In this document: positions 1-6,004 of the stretch, piece by piece
Numbering within the stretch: the stretch's first letter is position 1
Layout of the letters: every line of letters begins with the position of its first letter
Source: Verrucomicrobiota bacterium
Lineage (GTDB): Bacteria > Verrucomicrobiota > Verrucomicrobiia > Opitutales > Opitutaceae
Assembly: GCA_003694825.1 (NCBI GenBank)
Contig: RFJS01000562.1
Location: 1-7,134 of the forward strand
DNA length: 7,134 bases
Reading direction: 5' to 3'
Program-made: the position numbers and the translations under genes
The notes under the pieces: model-generated
Told to the model about the DNA's origin: nothing
The model's input: the letters and a program-made list of their open reading frames with translations, nothing else
The model's database searches: none

Positions 1-350
1 TCCAGAGCATCGTGGCCGCGAAAATCCACAAAATACTTGCTCATCGGATCGGTATGATGGGCACGGATACAATGTGAAACGCCCGGCCCATAGGTGAAGA
101 CCGCGCCGCGCACCAGCGGATGCGTCCGGCCGTTGAGCGTCACCTCCCCCCGCCCGGCCGCCACAAACTCGATCGAAAGATACGGAAAGTCCGAGCGGTC
201 CACCACGTAACTGCGCGAACACGCCTCCCAGCCGCCGGCCGCCACCGCGAGGGGGCCCTTCGCCACCGGCCCCAGGTCGAGATAAAACCGCCGCGCCCGC
301 CTGACCTCACTGACAAAAAAATCCTCTGAACCGCGCTGACGCCGCATCAT
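1..350 (-). CDS. AraC-family regulator, N-terminal cupin sensor part (3' end outside window)
   Basis: Reading the minus strand from the ATG at 350-348 gives an open frame of 116 codons that runs off the left edge. The protein has the pattern of the AraC-type arabinose-binding cupin domain: YVVDRSDFPYLSIEFV at about residues 48-63, a glycine-rich turn with GEVTLNG, then FTYGPGVSHCIRAH and KYFVDFRG near the break. The cupin would bind a sugar effector. The AraC DNA-binding domain, expected further on, is not visible, so the family call rests on the sensor alone. The start is supported by a GAGG motif 8 nt upstream, the only Shine-Dalgarno-like sequence seen among the genes here. A second ATG follows directly at 347. 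The gene is divergent from the fucU-like gene, the usual position for a local activator, so control of that operon is a fair inference. The effector is unknown. Confidence 0.75.
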   Translation of the reverse strand, partial: MMRRQRGSEDFFVSEVRRARRFYLDLGPVAKGPLAVAAGGWEACSRSYVVDRSDFPYLSIEFVAAGRGEVTLNGRTHPLVRGAVFTYGPGVSHCIRAHHTDPMSKYFVDFRGHDAL

Positions 351-358
351 CACGAAAC

Positions 359-362
359 CCTC
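359..362 (-). promoter_or_regulatory. Ribosome binding site of the AraC-family gene
   Basis: On the minus strand this reads GAGG within GAGAGGG, 8 nt before the ATG at 350. It decides the start of the AraC-type gene. No comparable motif precedes any of the plus-strand genes. Confidence 0.5.
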
Positions 363-380
363 TCATGGGGCCTTTGATGA

Positions 381-505
381 AGTCAAGAATCGTCATCGTT
401 TCACAAATTACTGCCATTCCGAAAACGCCGCTTCCGAGCTAAACTTTGCCGCGATCAACCCCCCGGAAGAGCAGCTCGCAGGCCGAACGGAGTCAACGAT
501 CGGCA
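381..505. repeat. Pair of imperfect 15-bp direct repeats (381-395 and 491-505)
   Basis: AGTCAAGAATCGTCA and AGTCAACGATCGGCA agree at 12 of 15 positions and begin 110 bp apart, which is close to a whole number of helical turns. AraC-family proteins commonly bind direct repeats on one face of the helix, so these could be sites for the divergent regulator or the XylR-like one. By my rough estimate, a match this good is not far from chance expectation in a 200-bp region. Confidence 0.2.
387..402. promoter_or_regulatory. Possible operator, imperfect inverted repeat
   Basis: GAATCG and CGTTTC are inverted copies with one mismatch, separated by TCAT. AA-CG/CG-TT half-sites are typical of LacI-family operators, but those usually meet at the centre or are spaced by one or two bases. 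It would be a natural target for the LacI-type protein encoded at 3291. The match is short and could be chance. Confidence 0.2.
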
Positions 506-546
506 AGAGGAGCGACTTTGCCCAAACCCGAAACCCGCACAAATCC

Positions 547-1056
547 ATGAACGCCCGGAACGGTTCATCCTGGCTGCACACACTCTCCCAGCGTCTCCCT
601 CTCCTCGGCCATCGCAACTGGATCGTCATTGCCGACGCCGCCTACCCGCTGCAGACGGCCCCCGGCATCGAGACCATCGTCGCCGACACCGATCTGACCA
701 CCGCCCTCAAGGCGGCCCTCGGCGAAATCGAGGCCGCGCCCCACGTGCGCCCGGTCGTTCATCTCGACGCCGAGCTCGACTTTGTCACCGACGCCGACGC
801 GCCCGGGGCCGAAGCCCTCCGCGCCGCCCTCCGCGAAGCCCTTGACGGCCAACAAACCGTGCGCCTGCCGCACGAGGAAATCATCGCCAAACTCGATGCC
901 GCCGGCCGCAGCTTCAACATCCTGCTGATCAAGACGCGCGAAACCATCCCCTACACCTCGGTCTTCATCGAGCTCGACTGCGGCTACTGGAACGCGCGCG
1001 CCGAAAGTGCCCTCCGGCAGGCCATGGCCGGCTCACCTCTGACCTCCAACGCATAA
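547..1056 (+). CDS. RbsD/FucU-family sugar mutarotase (L-fucose mutarotase-like)
   Basis: Proteins of the RbsD/FucU family interconvert anomers of free sugars: FucU acts on L-fucose and RbsD on D-ribose. This 169-residue cytoplasmic protein shows the family start, LPLLGHRNWIVIADAAYP, with the expected active-site His at residue 22 and an Asp at residue 30. The C-terminal element PYTSVFIELDCGYW (residues 135-148) stands where RbsD and FucU have a Tyr-x-Asn motif. Here the Tyr is kept (136) and the Asn is replaced by Ser (138). At 169 residues it is longer than classical FucU (about 140), with extra sequence in the middle and at the C-terminus, so it belongs to a divergent branch. It opens the presumed operon, with an aldo/keto reductase 16 bp downstream. 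The fucosidase at 4517 favours L-fucose as substrate, but another sugar is possible. No Shine-Dalgarno motif precedes the ATG. Confidence 0.8.
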   Translation: MNARNGSSWLHTLSQRLPLLGHRNWIVIADAAYPLQTAPGIETIVADTDLTTALKAALGEIEAAPHVRPVVHLDAELDFVTDADAPGAEALRAALREALDGQQTVRLPHEEIIAKLDAAGRSFNILLIKTRETIPYTSVFIELDCGYWNARAESALRQAMAGSPLTSNA

Positions 1057-1072
1057 GCCAAAACCTAAACGC

Positions 1073-2101
1073 ATGAGTTCCTCCATCGATTCCAACGAGA
1101 GAGTCGATCCAGCCAGCGTCCCGCAGCGCACGCTCTACACCGGCGCCAAAATGCCGGCCATCGGCCTCGGCACCTTCGGATCCGACCACGTCCCTCCCGA
1201 GGAAGTGGCCAAGGCCGTGCTCGGTGCCGCCGAGGTCGGCTACCGCCACTTCGACTGTGCCGCCGTCTACGGCAACGAGAAAGAAGTCGGCGAAAGCCTC
1301 GCCAAAATCATGGCGAGTGGCGTCAAGCGCGAGGAGCTGTGGGTCACCTCAAAGCTCTGGAATGACAAACACGGCGAGGATGACGTCATCCCCGCCTGCA
1401 AAAAGTCCATCGAGGACCTTCAGGTCGGCTACCTCGACCTCTACCTCGTCCACTGGCCTTTCCCCAACTACCATCCCCCGGGCTGCCCGCCGGACTACCA
1501 CAATCCCAACGCCAAGCCCTACATCCACGAAAACTTCATGAAGACCTGGCGTCAGATGGAGAAGCTCGTGGAGATGGGGCTGGTCCGCCACATCGGCACC
1601 TCCAACGTCACCATCCCGAAGCTCGAGCTGATCCTGCGTGACGCCAACATCAAGCCCGCGGCCAACGAAATGGAGCTGCACCCGCACTTCCAGCAGCCGG
1701 AGCTTTTTGAATACGTGCGCAGCCACGGCATCGTCCCCATCGGCTTCTGCCCGATCGGCTCGCCCGGTCGTCCCGAGCGCGACCGCACGCCCGAGGACAC
1801 CGTCGACATCGAGGATCCGGTGATCGTCGAGATCGCCGCCCGCCACGGCATCCGTCCCGCCACGCTCTGTGTCAAATGGGCCGTGCAGCGCGGCCAGGTC
1901 CCCATCCCCTTCTCGACCAAGCGCCGCAACTACCTCGCCAACCTCAAATGCACCACCACCCCGCCGCTCAGCGACGAGGAGATGGAGGCCATCCGCAAGA
2001 TCGACCGCAACTGCCGCCTCATCAAGGGCCAGGTCTTCCTCTGGAAGGAAAACCAGAGCTGGGAGGACCTCTGGGACCCCAACGGCGTCATCCCGCAATA
2101 A
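1073..2101 (+). CDS. Aldo/keto reductase, aldose-reductase-like
   Basis: A 342-residue NAD(P)(H)-dependent aldo/keto reductase with a TIM-barrel fold. The catalytic tetrad is complete: Asp61 and Tyr66 in HFDCAAVYGNE, Lys94 in TSKLWN and His127 in LVHWPF. GTSN at 175-178 and NEMELHPH from 198 are the nicotinamide-side motifs, with Glu199 where Gln is usual. In the coenzyme motif normally written IPKSxxxxR, this protein has IPFSTKRRN (278-286). Both residues that usually hold the NADP phosphate, Lys and Arg, are replaced by Phe280 and Asn286, so NAD(H) use is plausible. A long loop (about 131-155) after the catalytic His and a Trp-rich tail (about 322-342) make it longer than most bacterial members. 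It sits between the mutarotase (16 bp upstream) and a zinc dehydrogenase (18 bp downstream). The substrate is not fixed by sequence: reduction of fucose to fucitol, oxidation of fucose and lactaldehyde reduction are all possible. Confidence 0.9.
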   Translation: MSSSIDSNERVDPASVPQRTLYTGAKMPAIGLGTFGSDHVPPEEVAKAVLGAAEVGYRHFDCAAVYGNEKEVGESLAKIMASGVKREELWVTSKLWNDKHGEDDVIPACKKSIEDLQVGYLDLYLVHWPFPNYHPPGCPPDYHNPNAKPYIHENFMKTWRQMEKLVEMGLVRHIGTSNVTIPKLELILRDANIKPAANEMELHPHFQQPELFEYVRSHGIVPIGFCPIGSPGRPERDRTPEDTVDIEDPVIVEIAARHGIRPATLCVKWAVQRGQVPIPFSTKRRNYLANLKCTTTPPLSDEEMEAIRKIDRNCRLIKGQVFLWKENQSWEDLWDPNGVIPQ

Positions 2102-2119
2102 CCCCGCTTCACACTGACC

Positions 2120-3196
2120 ATGGCAACCATTCCCACCACCATGCAGGGAGCCCTGCTTCCGGGCAACAGCACCGCCGAGCTCAAGGAGTTTCCGGTGCCG
2201 GAGCCGGGGCACGGCGAAGTGCTCCTGCGGATGAAGGCGTCCACGATCTGTGGTTCCGACATCCGCTGCATCTACCACGAACACCTCGGCAAGGGGCCCG
2301 AAGGCTACCAGGACGTCATCGCCGGGCATGAGCCCTGCGGCCAGATCGTCAAGGTCGGCCCCGGCTGCCGCCGCTTCCGCGAGGGCGACCGCGTCATTGT
2401 CTACCACATCTCCGGATGCGGCGTCTGCAATGACTGCCGGCGCGGCTACATGATTTCCTGCACCTCGGAAAAGTATCGGCGCGCCTACGGCTGGCAGCGA
2501 GACGGCGGCATGGCCGACTACCTCCTCGCCGAAGAAAAAGACCTCGTCCACCTGCCCGACGAACTCTCCTACGTCGACGGCGCCCAGGTCGCCTGTGGCT
2601 TCGGCACGGTCTACGAGGGCCTCGAAAAAATCGGCATCTCCGGCAACGACGCCGTTCTCATCACCGGCCTCGGCCCCGTCGGCCTGGCCACCGGCGCACT
2701 CTGCCGCAAGCTCGGTGCAAACAAAATCATCGGCATCGACGTGATCAAGGAGCGCATGGACCTCGCACTCGAGCTCGGTCTCTGCGACGAGGTTCTTCCC
2801 GCCGGGCCGGACAATGTCGAGGAAGTGCGCCGTCTCACCGGCGGCCACGGCGTCGAGCGCGCCGTCGACTGCTCGGCCAATGCCGCGGCCCGGGCCACCG
2901 CGATTCGCGCGACCCGCAAATGGGGCCGGATCGTTTTCATCGGCGAGGGCGGCACCGTCGAATTCAATCCTTCTCCGGACATCATCCACGACCAGAAAAC
3001 GATCTACGGCTCGTGGGTAACCTCCATCTGGCGGATGGAAGAACTCGTCGAGCGGCTCGTGCGCTGGAACCTGCACCCCGCCGACCTCGTAACCCACCGC
3101 TTTGCCCTCTCCCAGGTCGCCGACGCCTACGCCCTCATGGCATCCGGGCGCTGCGGCAAAGTCGCCATCTGCTTCGACGAAGAGCTTCGTTCGTAA
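2120..3196 (+). CDS. Zinc-dependent medium-chain alcohol/polyol dehydrogenase
   Basis: A 358-residue member of the medium-chain dehydrogenase family that also includes sorbitol, xylitol and threonine dehydrogenases. Catalytic zinc ligands are Cys44 (in CGSD), His70 and Glu71 (in GHEPCG), with Cys159 lining the site. Four cysteines at 100, 103, 106 and 114 form the structural zinc lobe. The Rossmann motif GLGPVG lies at 183-188. Asp207, at the end of the next strand (IIGID), favours NAD over NADP. The length is normal and no signal peptide is seen, so it is cytoplasmic. A second in-frame ATG, at Met8, could also serve as start. It follows the aldo/keto reductase by 18 bp and ends 14 bp before a strong hairpin, so it is probably the last gene of the first transcription unit. 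Likely substrates are fucose itself (giving fuconolactone) or the alditol fucitol (giving fuculose). The family is certain; the substrate is inferred from context. Confidence 0.9.
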   Translation: MATIPTTMQGALLPGNSTAELKEFPVPEPGHGEVLLRMKASTICGSDIRCIYHEHLGKGPEGYQDVIAGHEPCGQIVKVGPGCRRFREGDRVIVYHISGCGVCNDCRRGYMISCTSEKYRRAYGWQRDGGMADYLLAEEKDLVHLPDELSYVDGAQVACGFGTVYEGLEKIGISGNDAVLITGLGPVGLATGALCRKLGANKIIGIDVIKERMDLALELGLCDEVLPAGPDNVEEVRRLTGGHGVERAVDCSANAAARATAIRATRKWGRIVFIGEGGTVEFNPSPDIIHDQKTIYGSWVTSIWRMEELVERLVRWNLHPADLVTHRFALSQVADAYALMASGRCGKVAICFDEELRS

Positions 3197-3210
3197 CCCC
3201 GTCGTCCATC

Positions 3211-3240
3211 GCCCGGGCGGCTTCCGACGGCCGCCCGGGC
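3211..3240 (+). terminator. GC-only 11-bp hairpin after the dehydrogenase gene
   Basis: GCCCGGGCGGC (3211-3221) and GCCGCCCGGGC (3230-3240) are perfect inverted copies around an 8-nt loop, starting 14 nt after the dehydrogenase stop codon. That position suits a transcription terminator or an RNA-stabilising 3' end. No T-run follows (the next bases are C-rich), so it is not a classical intrinsic terminator and may be leaky. It lies in the 94-bp gap before the LacI-type gene and would form in that gene's leader if transcription continues. Confidence 0.45.
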
Positions 3241-3290
3241 CTCCCCGAATCCCCCATACCCCACCCACAACCCTGACCCAAAATCCCGAC

Positions 3291-4412
3291 ATGATCCAAG
3301 CAGCCCAACCCTCCCGAGACCCGGGCGCCAACCGGCGGCGCCGCACCACGCTCAAAGACGTGGCCAGGGAAGCCGGTCTCAGCATCGCGGCTGTCTCCAT
3401 GGCTCTGCGAAACAGCCCGGACCTCGCCGCCGACACCGTCGCCCGCGTCAAGAAAATCGCCGCCGCCCTCGGCTACGCCCCCGACCCCGCCCTCGCCGCT
3501 CTCGCCGCCTACCGTTCCCGCGTGAGGCCACCGCGCGAGCTCGGCACCATCGCCTTCATTTCCAACTGGTCCACCCGCGACGGTTGGACCCGCCACCGCG
3601 ATCCCAGCCTCATCCTCTCGGCGATGAAACGCCGCAGCCAGGAACTCGGCTACAAAATCGAACACTTCTGGGTGCCCGAGTGCGGAAACTCCCCGCGCCG
3701 GCTCGATCAGATCCTTCAGACCCGGGGCATCAAGGGCCTCATCCTCGCTCCCGAGGGCGAAGGCCGCCCGCACCCCGACCTGCAGTGGGACCGCTACTCC
3801 GTGGTCTGCATCACCCGTCCCTCAAACCCGGAGCCCTTCCAATACGTCTGCGTCGCCCACTTCCACGCCGTGATGACGTGCTGGCACCATCTCATGGACC
3901 GCGGCTACACCCGCATCGGGCTCGCCGTGGAAACCGAAATCAACCCGCACTGGCGCCACCAGTGGAACGCCGCCCACGAACAGGCCCGCTGCGAACACGG
4001 CCTGCAATCCTGCCGGATCCCGCCGCTCGCCATCTCCCGCAGCGAATCGCCTGCCAGGATTCGCCAATGGCTGCGCGAGTATCGGCCGGACGCTGTCATC
4101 TCCCGCTGCCCGCGCTTCGCCGAGGCCGCCGCCGCCGAGGGTCTTTCCATCCCTGGCGACATCGGCTACGTCTCGCTCAACATCGATGACGACCTGCCCG
4201 AGGCCACCGGCATCCGCCAGCCCTGCGAAGAGATCGGCATCGAAGCGATCGAAAACCTCCACTGGCAGCTCATCCGCAACCGCCGCGGGCGCCGCACCTT
4301 CGCCGTCGGTATCGAAGTGTCCGGCACATGGGTCGAGGGGTGCACCCTGCCCGTCCGCAGTCGTGACGGCGACCGCAATGCGCGGGCCCGCACCGCCACC
4401 GTCGCCGCCTGA
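3291..4412 (+). CDS. LacI-family transcriptional regulator
   Basis: A 373-residue DNA-binding regulator. The LacI helix-turn-helix spans about residues 19-42 (TLKDVAREAGLSIAAVSMAL), followed by the hinge LGYAPDPALAALA with the conserved minor-groove Leu at 71. A periplasmic-binding-protein-like sugar sensor runs from about residue 85 (GTIAFISNW) to 355. It includes MDRGYTRIGLA, the PDAVISR segment and IPGDIGYVSLN, the usual family landmarks. In the recognition helix, Met37 stands where LacI has Arg22, so its operator should differ from the classical one. I chose the ATG at 3291 because it gives a normal LacI N-terminus. The frame stays open upstream to an ATG at 3102, but that extension overlaps the dehydrogenase gene and is Pro/Ser-rich junk. 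The gene sits between the metabolic genes and the fucosidase, so a local sugar-responsive repressor is likely. The effector is unknown. Confidence 0.9.
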   Translation: MIQAAQPSRDPGANRRRRTTLKDVAREAGLSIAAVSMALRNSPDLAADTVARVKKIAAALGYAPDPALAALAAYRSRVRPPRELGTIAFISNWSTRDGWTRHRDPSLILSAMKRRSQELGYKIEHFWVPECGNSPRRLDQILQTRGIKGLILAPEGEGRPHPDLQWDRYSVVCITRPSNPEPFQYVCVAHFHAVMTCWHHLMDRGYTRIGLAVETEINPHWRHQWNAAHEQARCEHGLQSCRIPPLAISRSESPARIRQWLREYRPDAVISRCPRFAEAAAAEGLSIPGDIGYVSLNIDDDLPEATGIRQPCEEIGIEAIENLHWQLIRNRRGRRTFAVGIEVSGTWVEGCTLPVRSRDGDRNARARTATVAA

Positions 4413-4516
4413 GCCCGCGGCCGCCGCCCGCCCGCTTCCGCTTCCACCGAGAGCATCCGCCGCACCGTATCGCCCCGCCTGCCCGCAGCGGATCGCGCGC
4501 CCTTTCCCTTCACCTC
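4413..4516 (+). other. Gap between the LacI-type and fucosidase genes
   Basis: These 104 bp are GC-rich and hold no gene. A weak 7-bp inverted pair, CGCGGGC (4381-4387) and GCCCGCG (4413-4419), straddles the LacI stop codon around a 25-nt loop; it is too weak to call a terminator. No promoter motif or operator palindrome is evident, although a separate fucosidase promoter could lie here. Confidence 0.3.
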
Positions 4517-5989
4517 ATGGCTGACTCACTCGAACGCATCGAAAAAATCGCCCGCTCCGGCCCCTTCCAGCCGGAGTGGAATTCGCTCGCCGGCTACCAG
4601 ATCCCCGATTGGTACCAGGATGCCAAGTTCGGCATCTTCATTCACTGGGGCGTCTATGCCGTCCCCGCCTATGGCAGTGAATGGTATCCGCGCGAGATGT
4701 ACAATGCCGAAAACAGCCTGCACGGCATTTTCGAACATCACCGCAAGACGTGGGGGCCCGTCGACAAATTCGGCTACAAAGATTTCATCCCCCTGTTCAC
4801 CGCCCGGCGATTCGATCCGGCGGCATGGGCCCGCCTCTTTCGCCGCGCCGGCGCCCGCTATGTGATCCCCGTCGCCGAGCACCACGACGGATTCCCCATG
4901 TATGACTCGGCCCTCACAGAATGGAACGCCGCCCGCATGGGCCCGAGGCGCGACCTGCTCGCCGAACTCGCGCAGGCGATTCGAAGCGAAGGCCTGCACT
5001 TCGGACTGTCCAACCACCGGGCCGAGAACTGGTGGTTCTTCGGCGGTGGCCGCAAGATCCCCTCCGACGTGCAGGACGAGCGCTACCGCGGCCTCTACGG
5101 CCCCGCGCGCGACCGCGAAGAATCCGAAAACGGCATCACGCCGCCCGACAAGGCGTTCCTCGACGATTGGTTGCTGCGCTGTGCCGAGCAGATCGACCGC
5201 TTCGAACCGGAGATCATGTGGTTCGACTGGTGGATTGCCCAGCCCGCCTTTCACGAGCATCTCAAACTCTACGCCGCCTACTACTACAACCGTGGCGTGA
5301 AGTGGCCCAACATGGTTGCCATCAACTACAAAAAGTTTGGCGGCGAATCCTTCCCCGACACCGCGGGCGTGCTCGATATCGAGCGCGGCCAGCTCGCCGA
5401 CAAGCGCGACCTCTTCTGGCAGACCGACACCTCCGTCTCCAAAAACTCCTGGGGCTACGTCACCAACCAGCAATACAAGACGGTCAACTCCATCATCGAC
5501 GACCTCGTCGATATCGTCAGCAAGAACGGCAGCCTGCTGCTCAACATCGGCCCCCGCGCCGACGGCACGATCCCCGAGGAGGAAGAACGCATGCTCCTGG
5601 AGATCGGCGACTGGCTCGAGCTCAACGGCGAGGCCATCTACGAAACGCGCCCATGGAAGATCTTCGGCGAGGGGCCGACGCACGTCGTCGACGGCACCTT
5701 TGCCAACGACGCCGAAACCTCGCGCGCCGACTTCACGCCGGAGGACATCCGCTTCACCACCCGGGGCTCCACCCTCTACGCCACGCTGCTCGAGTGGCCC
5801 GGCGACGGCGCCCGCATTCGTATCCACTCGCTCACTCCAGAAAACCTCGACGCTTCGATCCGGGAAGTCACCATGCTCGGCCATCCCGCCCCGCTCGACT
5901 GGGAGCAGTCGTCCGAAGGGCTCGCCGTGACCCTGCCCGAGCGTGCTCCCGGCAAACACGCCTTCGTCGTCAAGATCTCCACGGCCTGA
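4517..5989 (+). CDS. GH29 alpha-L-fucosidase, cytoplasmic
   Basis: Glycoside hydrolase family 29 enzymes remove terminal alpha-L-fucose by a retaining mechanism. This 490-residue protein has the family signatures: WYQDAKFGIFIHWGVYAVP (32-50), EHHDGF (121-126), SNHRAENWWF, then IMWFDWW, in which Asp237 is the expected nucleophile. Glu289 in DIERGQ is a candidate acid/base, but that residue is poorly conserved in the family, so this is tentative. SWGYV and LLLNIGPRADG complete the barrel, and a C-terminal beta-sandwich of about 110 residues follows. The N-terminus (MADSLERIEKIARS) is charged, with no signal peptide or lipobox, whereas many bacterial GH29 enzymes are secreted or periplasmic. It therefore probably acts on imported oligosaccharides. 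A regulator starts 15 bp downstream, so the two are likely co-transcribed. No Shine-Dalgarno motif precedes the ATG. The family is certain; linkage specificity cannot be read from sequence. Confidence 0.95.
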   Translation: MADSLERIEKIARSGPFQPEWNSLAGYQIPDWYQDAKFGIFIHWGVYAVPAYGSEWYPREMYNAENSLHGIFEHHRKTWGPVDKFGYKDFIPLFTARRFDPAAWARLFRRAGARYVIPVAEHHDGFPMYDSALTEWNAARMGPRRDLLAELAQAIRSEGLHFGLSNHRAENWWFFGGGRKIPSDVQDERYRGLYGPARDREESENGITPPDKAFLDDWLLRCAEQIDRFEPEIMWFDWWIAQPAFHEHLKLYAAYYYNRGVKWPNMVAINYKKFGGESFPDTAGVLDIERGQLADKRDLFWQTDTSVSKNSWGYVTNQQYKTVNSIIDDLVDIVSKNGSLLLNIGPRADGTIPEEEERMLLEIGDWLELNGEAIYETRPWKIFGEGPTHVVDGTFANDAETSRADFTPEDIRFTTRGSTLYATLLEWPGDGARIRIHSLTPENLDASIREVTMLGHPAPLDWEQSSEGLAVTLPERAPGKHAFVVKISTA

Positions 5990-6004
5990 CCTCGCCGCCC
6001 GACG

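Larger units (their letters stand above)
351..546. promoter_or_regulatory. Divergent intergenic control region between the AraC-type gene and the fucU-like operon
   Basis: This 196-bp stretch has no convincing gene and is less GC-rich than its flanks, especially at about 371-450. It must hold the start sites for both the leftward regulator and the rightward operon. I see no good sigma-70 promoter. The best rightward candidate is weak: TTCCGA at 417-422, a 17-bp spacer, then TAAACT at 440-445. Possible regulator sites are an imperfect inverted repeat GAATCG-tcat-CGTTTC at 387-402 and a pair of similar direct-repeat elements at 381-395 and 491-505. The location makes regulation near certain; the individual sites are guesses. 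Confidence 0.5.

Noticed and set aside
120..329. A small plus-strand frame opposite the AraC-type gene
   Set aside because: It is Arg/Pro-rich without domain features, while the minus strand encodes a recognisable cupin sensor over the same bases.
408..629. A 73-codon minus-strand frame from the divergent region into the fucU-like gene
   Set aside because: No family resemblance; it overlaps the conserved start of the mutarotase and the promoter region.
3102..3290. A 63-residue N-terminal extension of the LacI-type regulator
   Set aside because: The extension overlaps the end of the dehydrogenase gene, passes through the hairpin and is a Pro/Ser-rich sequence unlike any LacI N-terminus. The ATG at 3291 gives a normal protein.
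1349..3451. A 700-codon open frame on the minus strand across the reductase and dehydrogenase genes
   Set aside because: It mirrors two genes with clear catalytic motifs on the plus strand. Its product is a Gly/Ala/Val/Asp-rich sequence without recognisable domains, as expected from the complement of codons ending in G or C.
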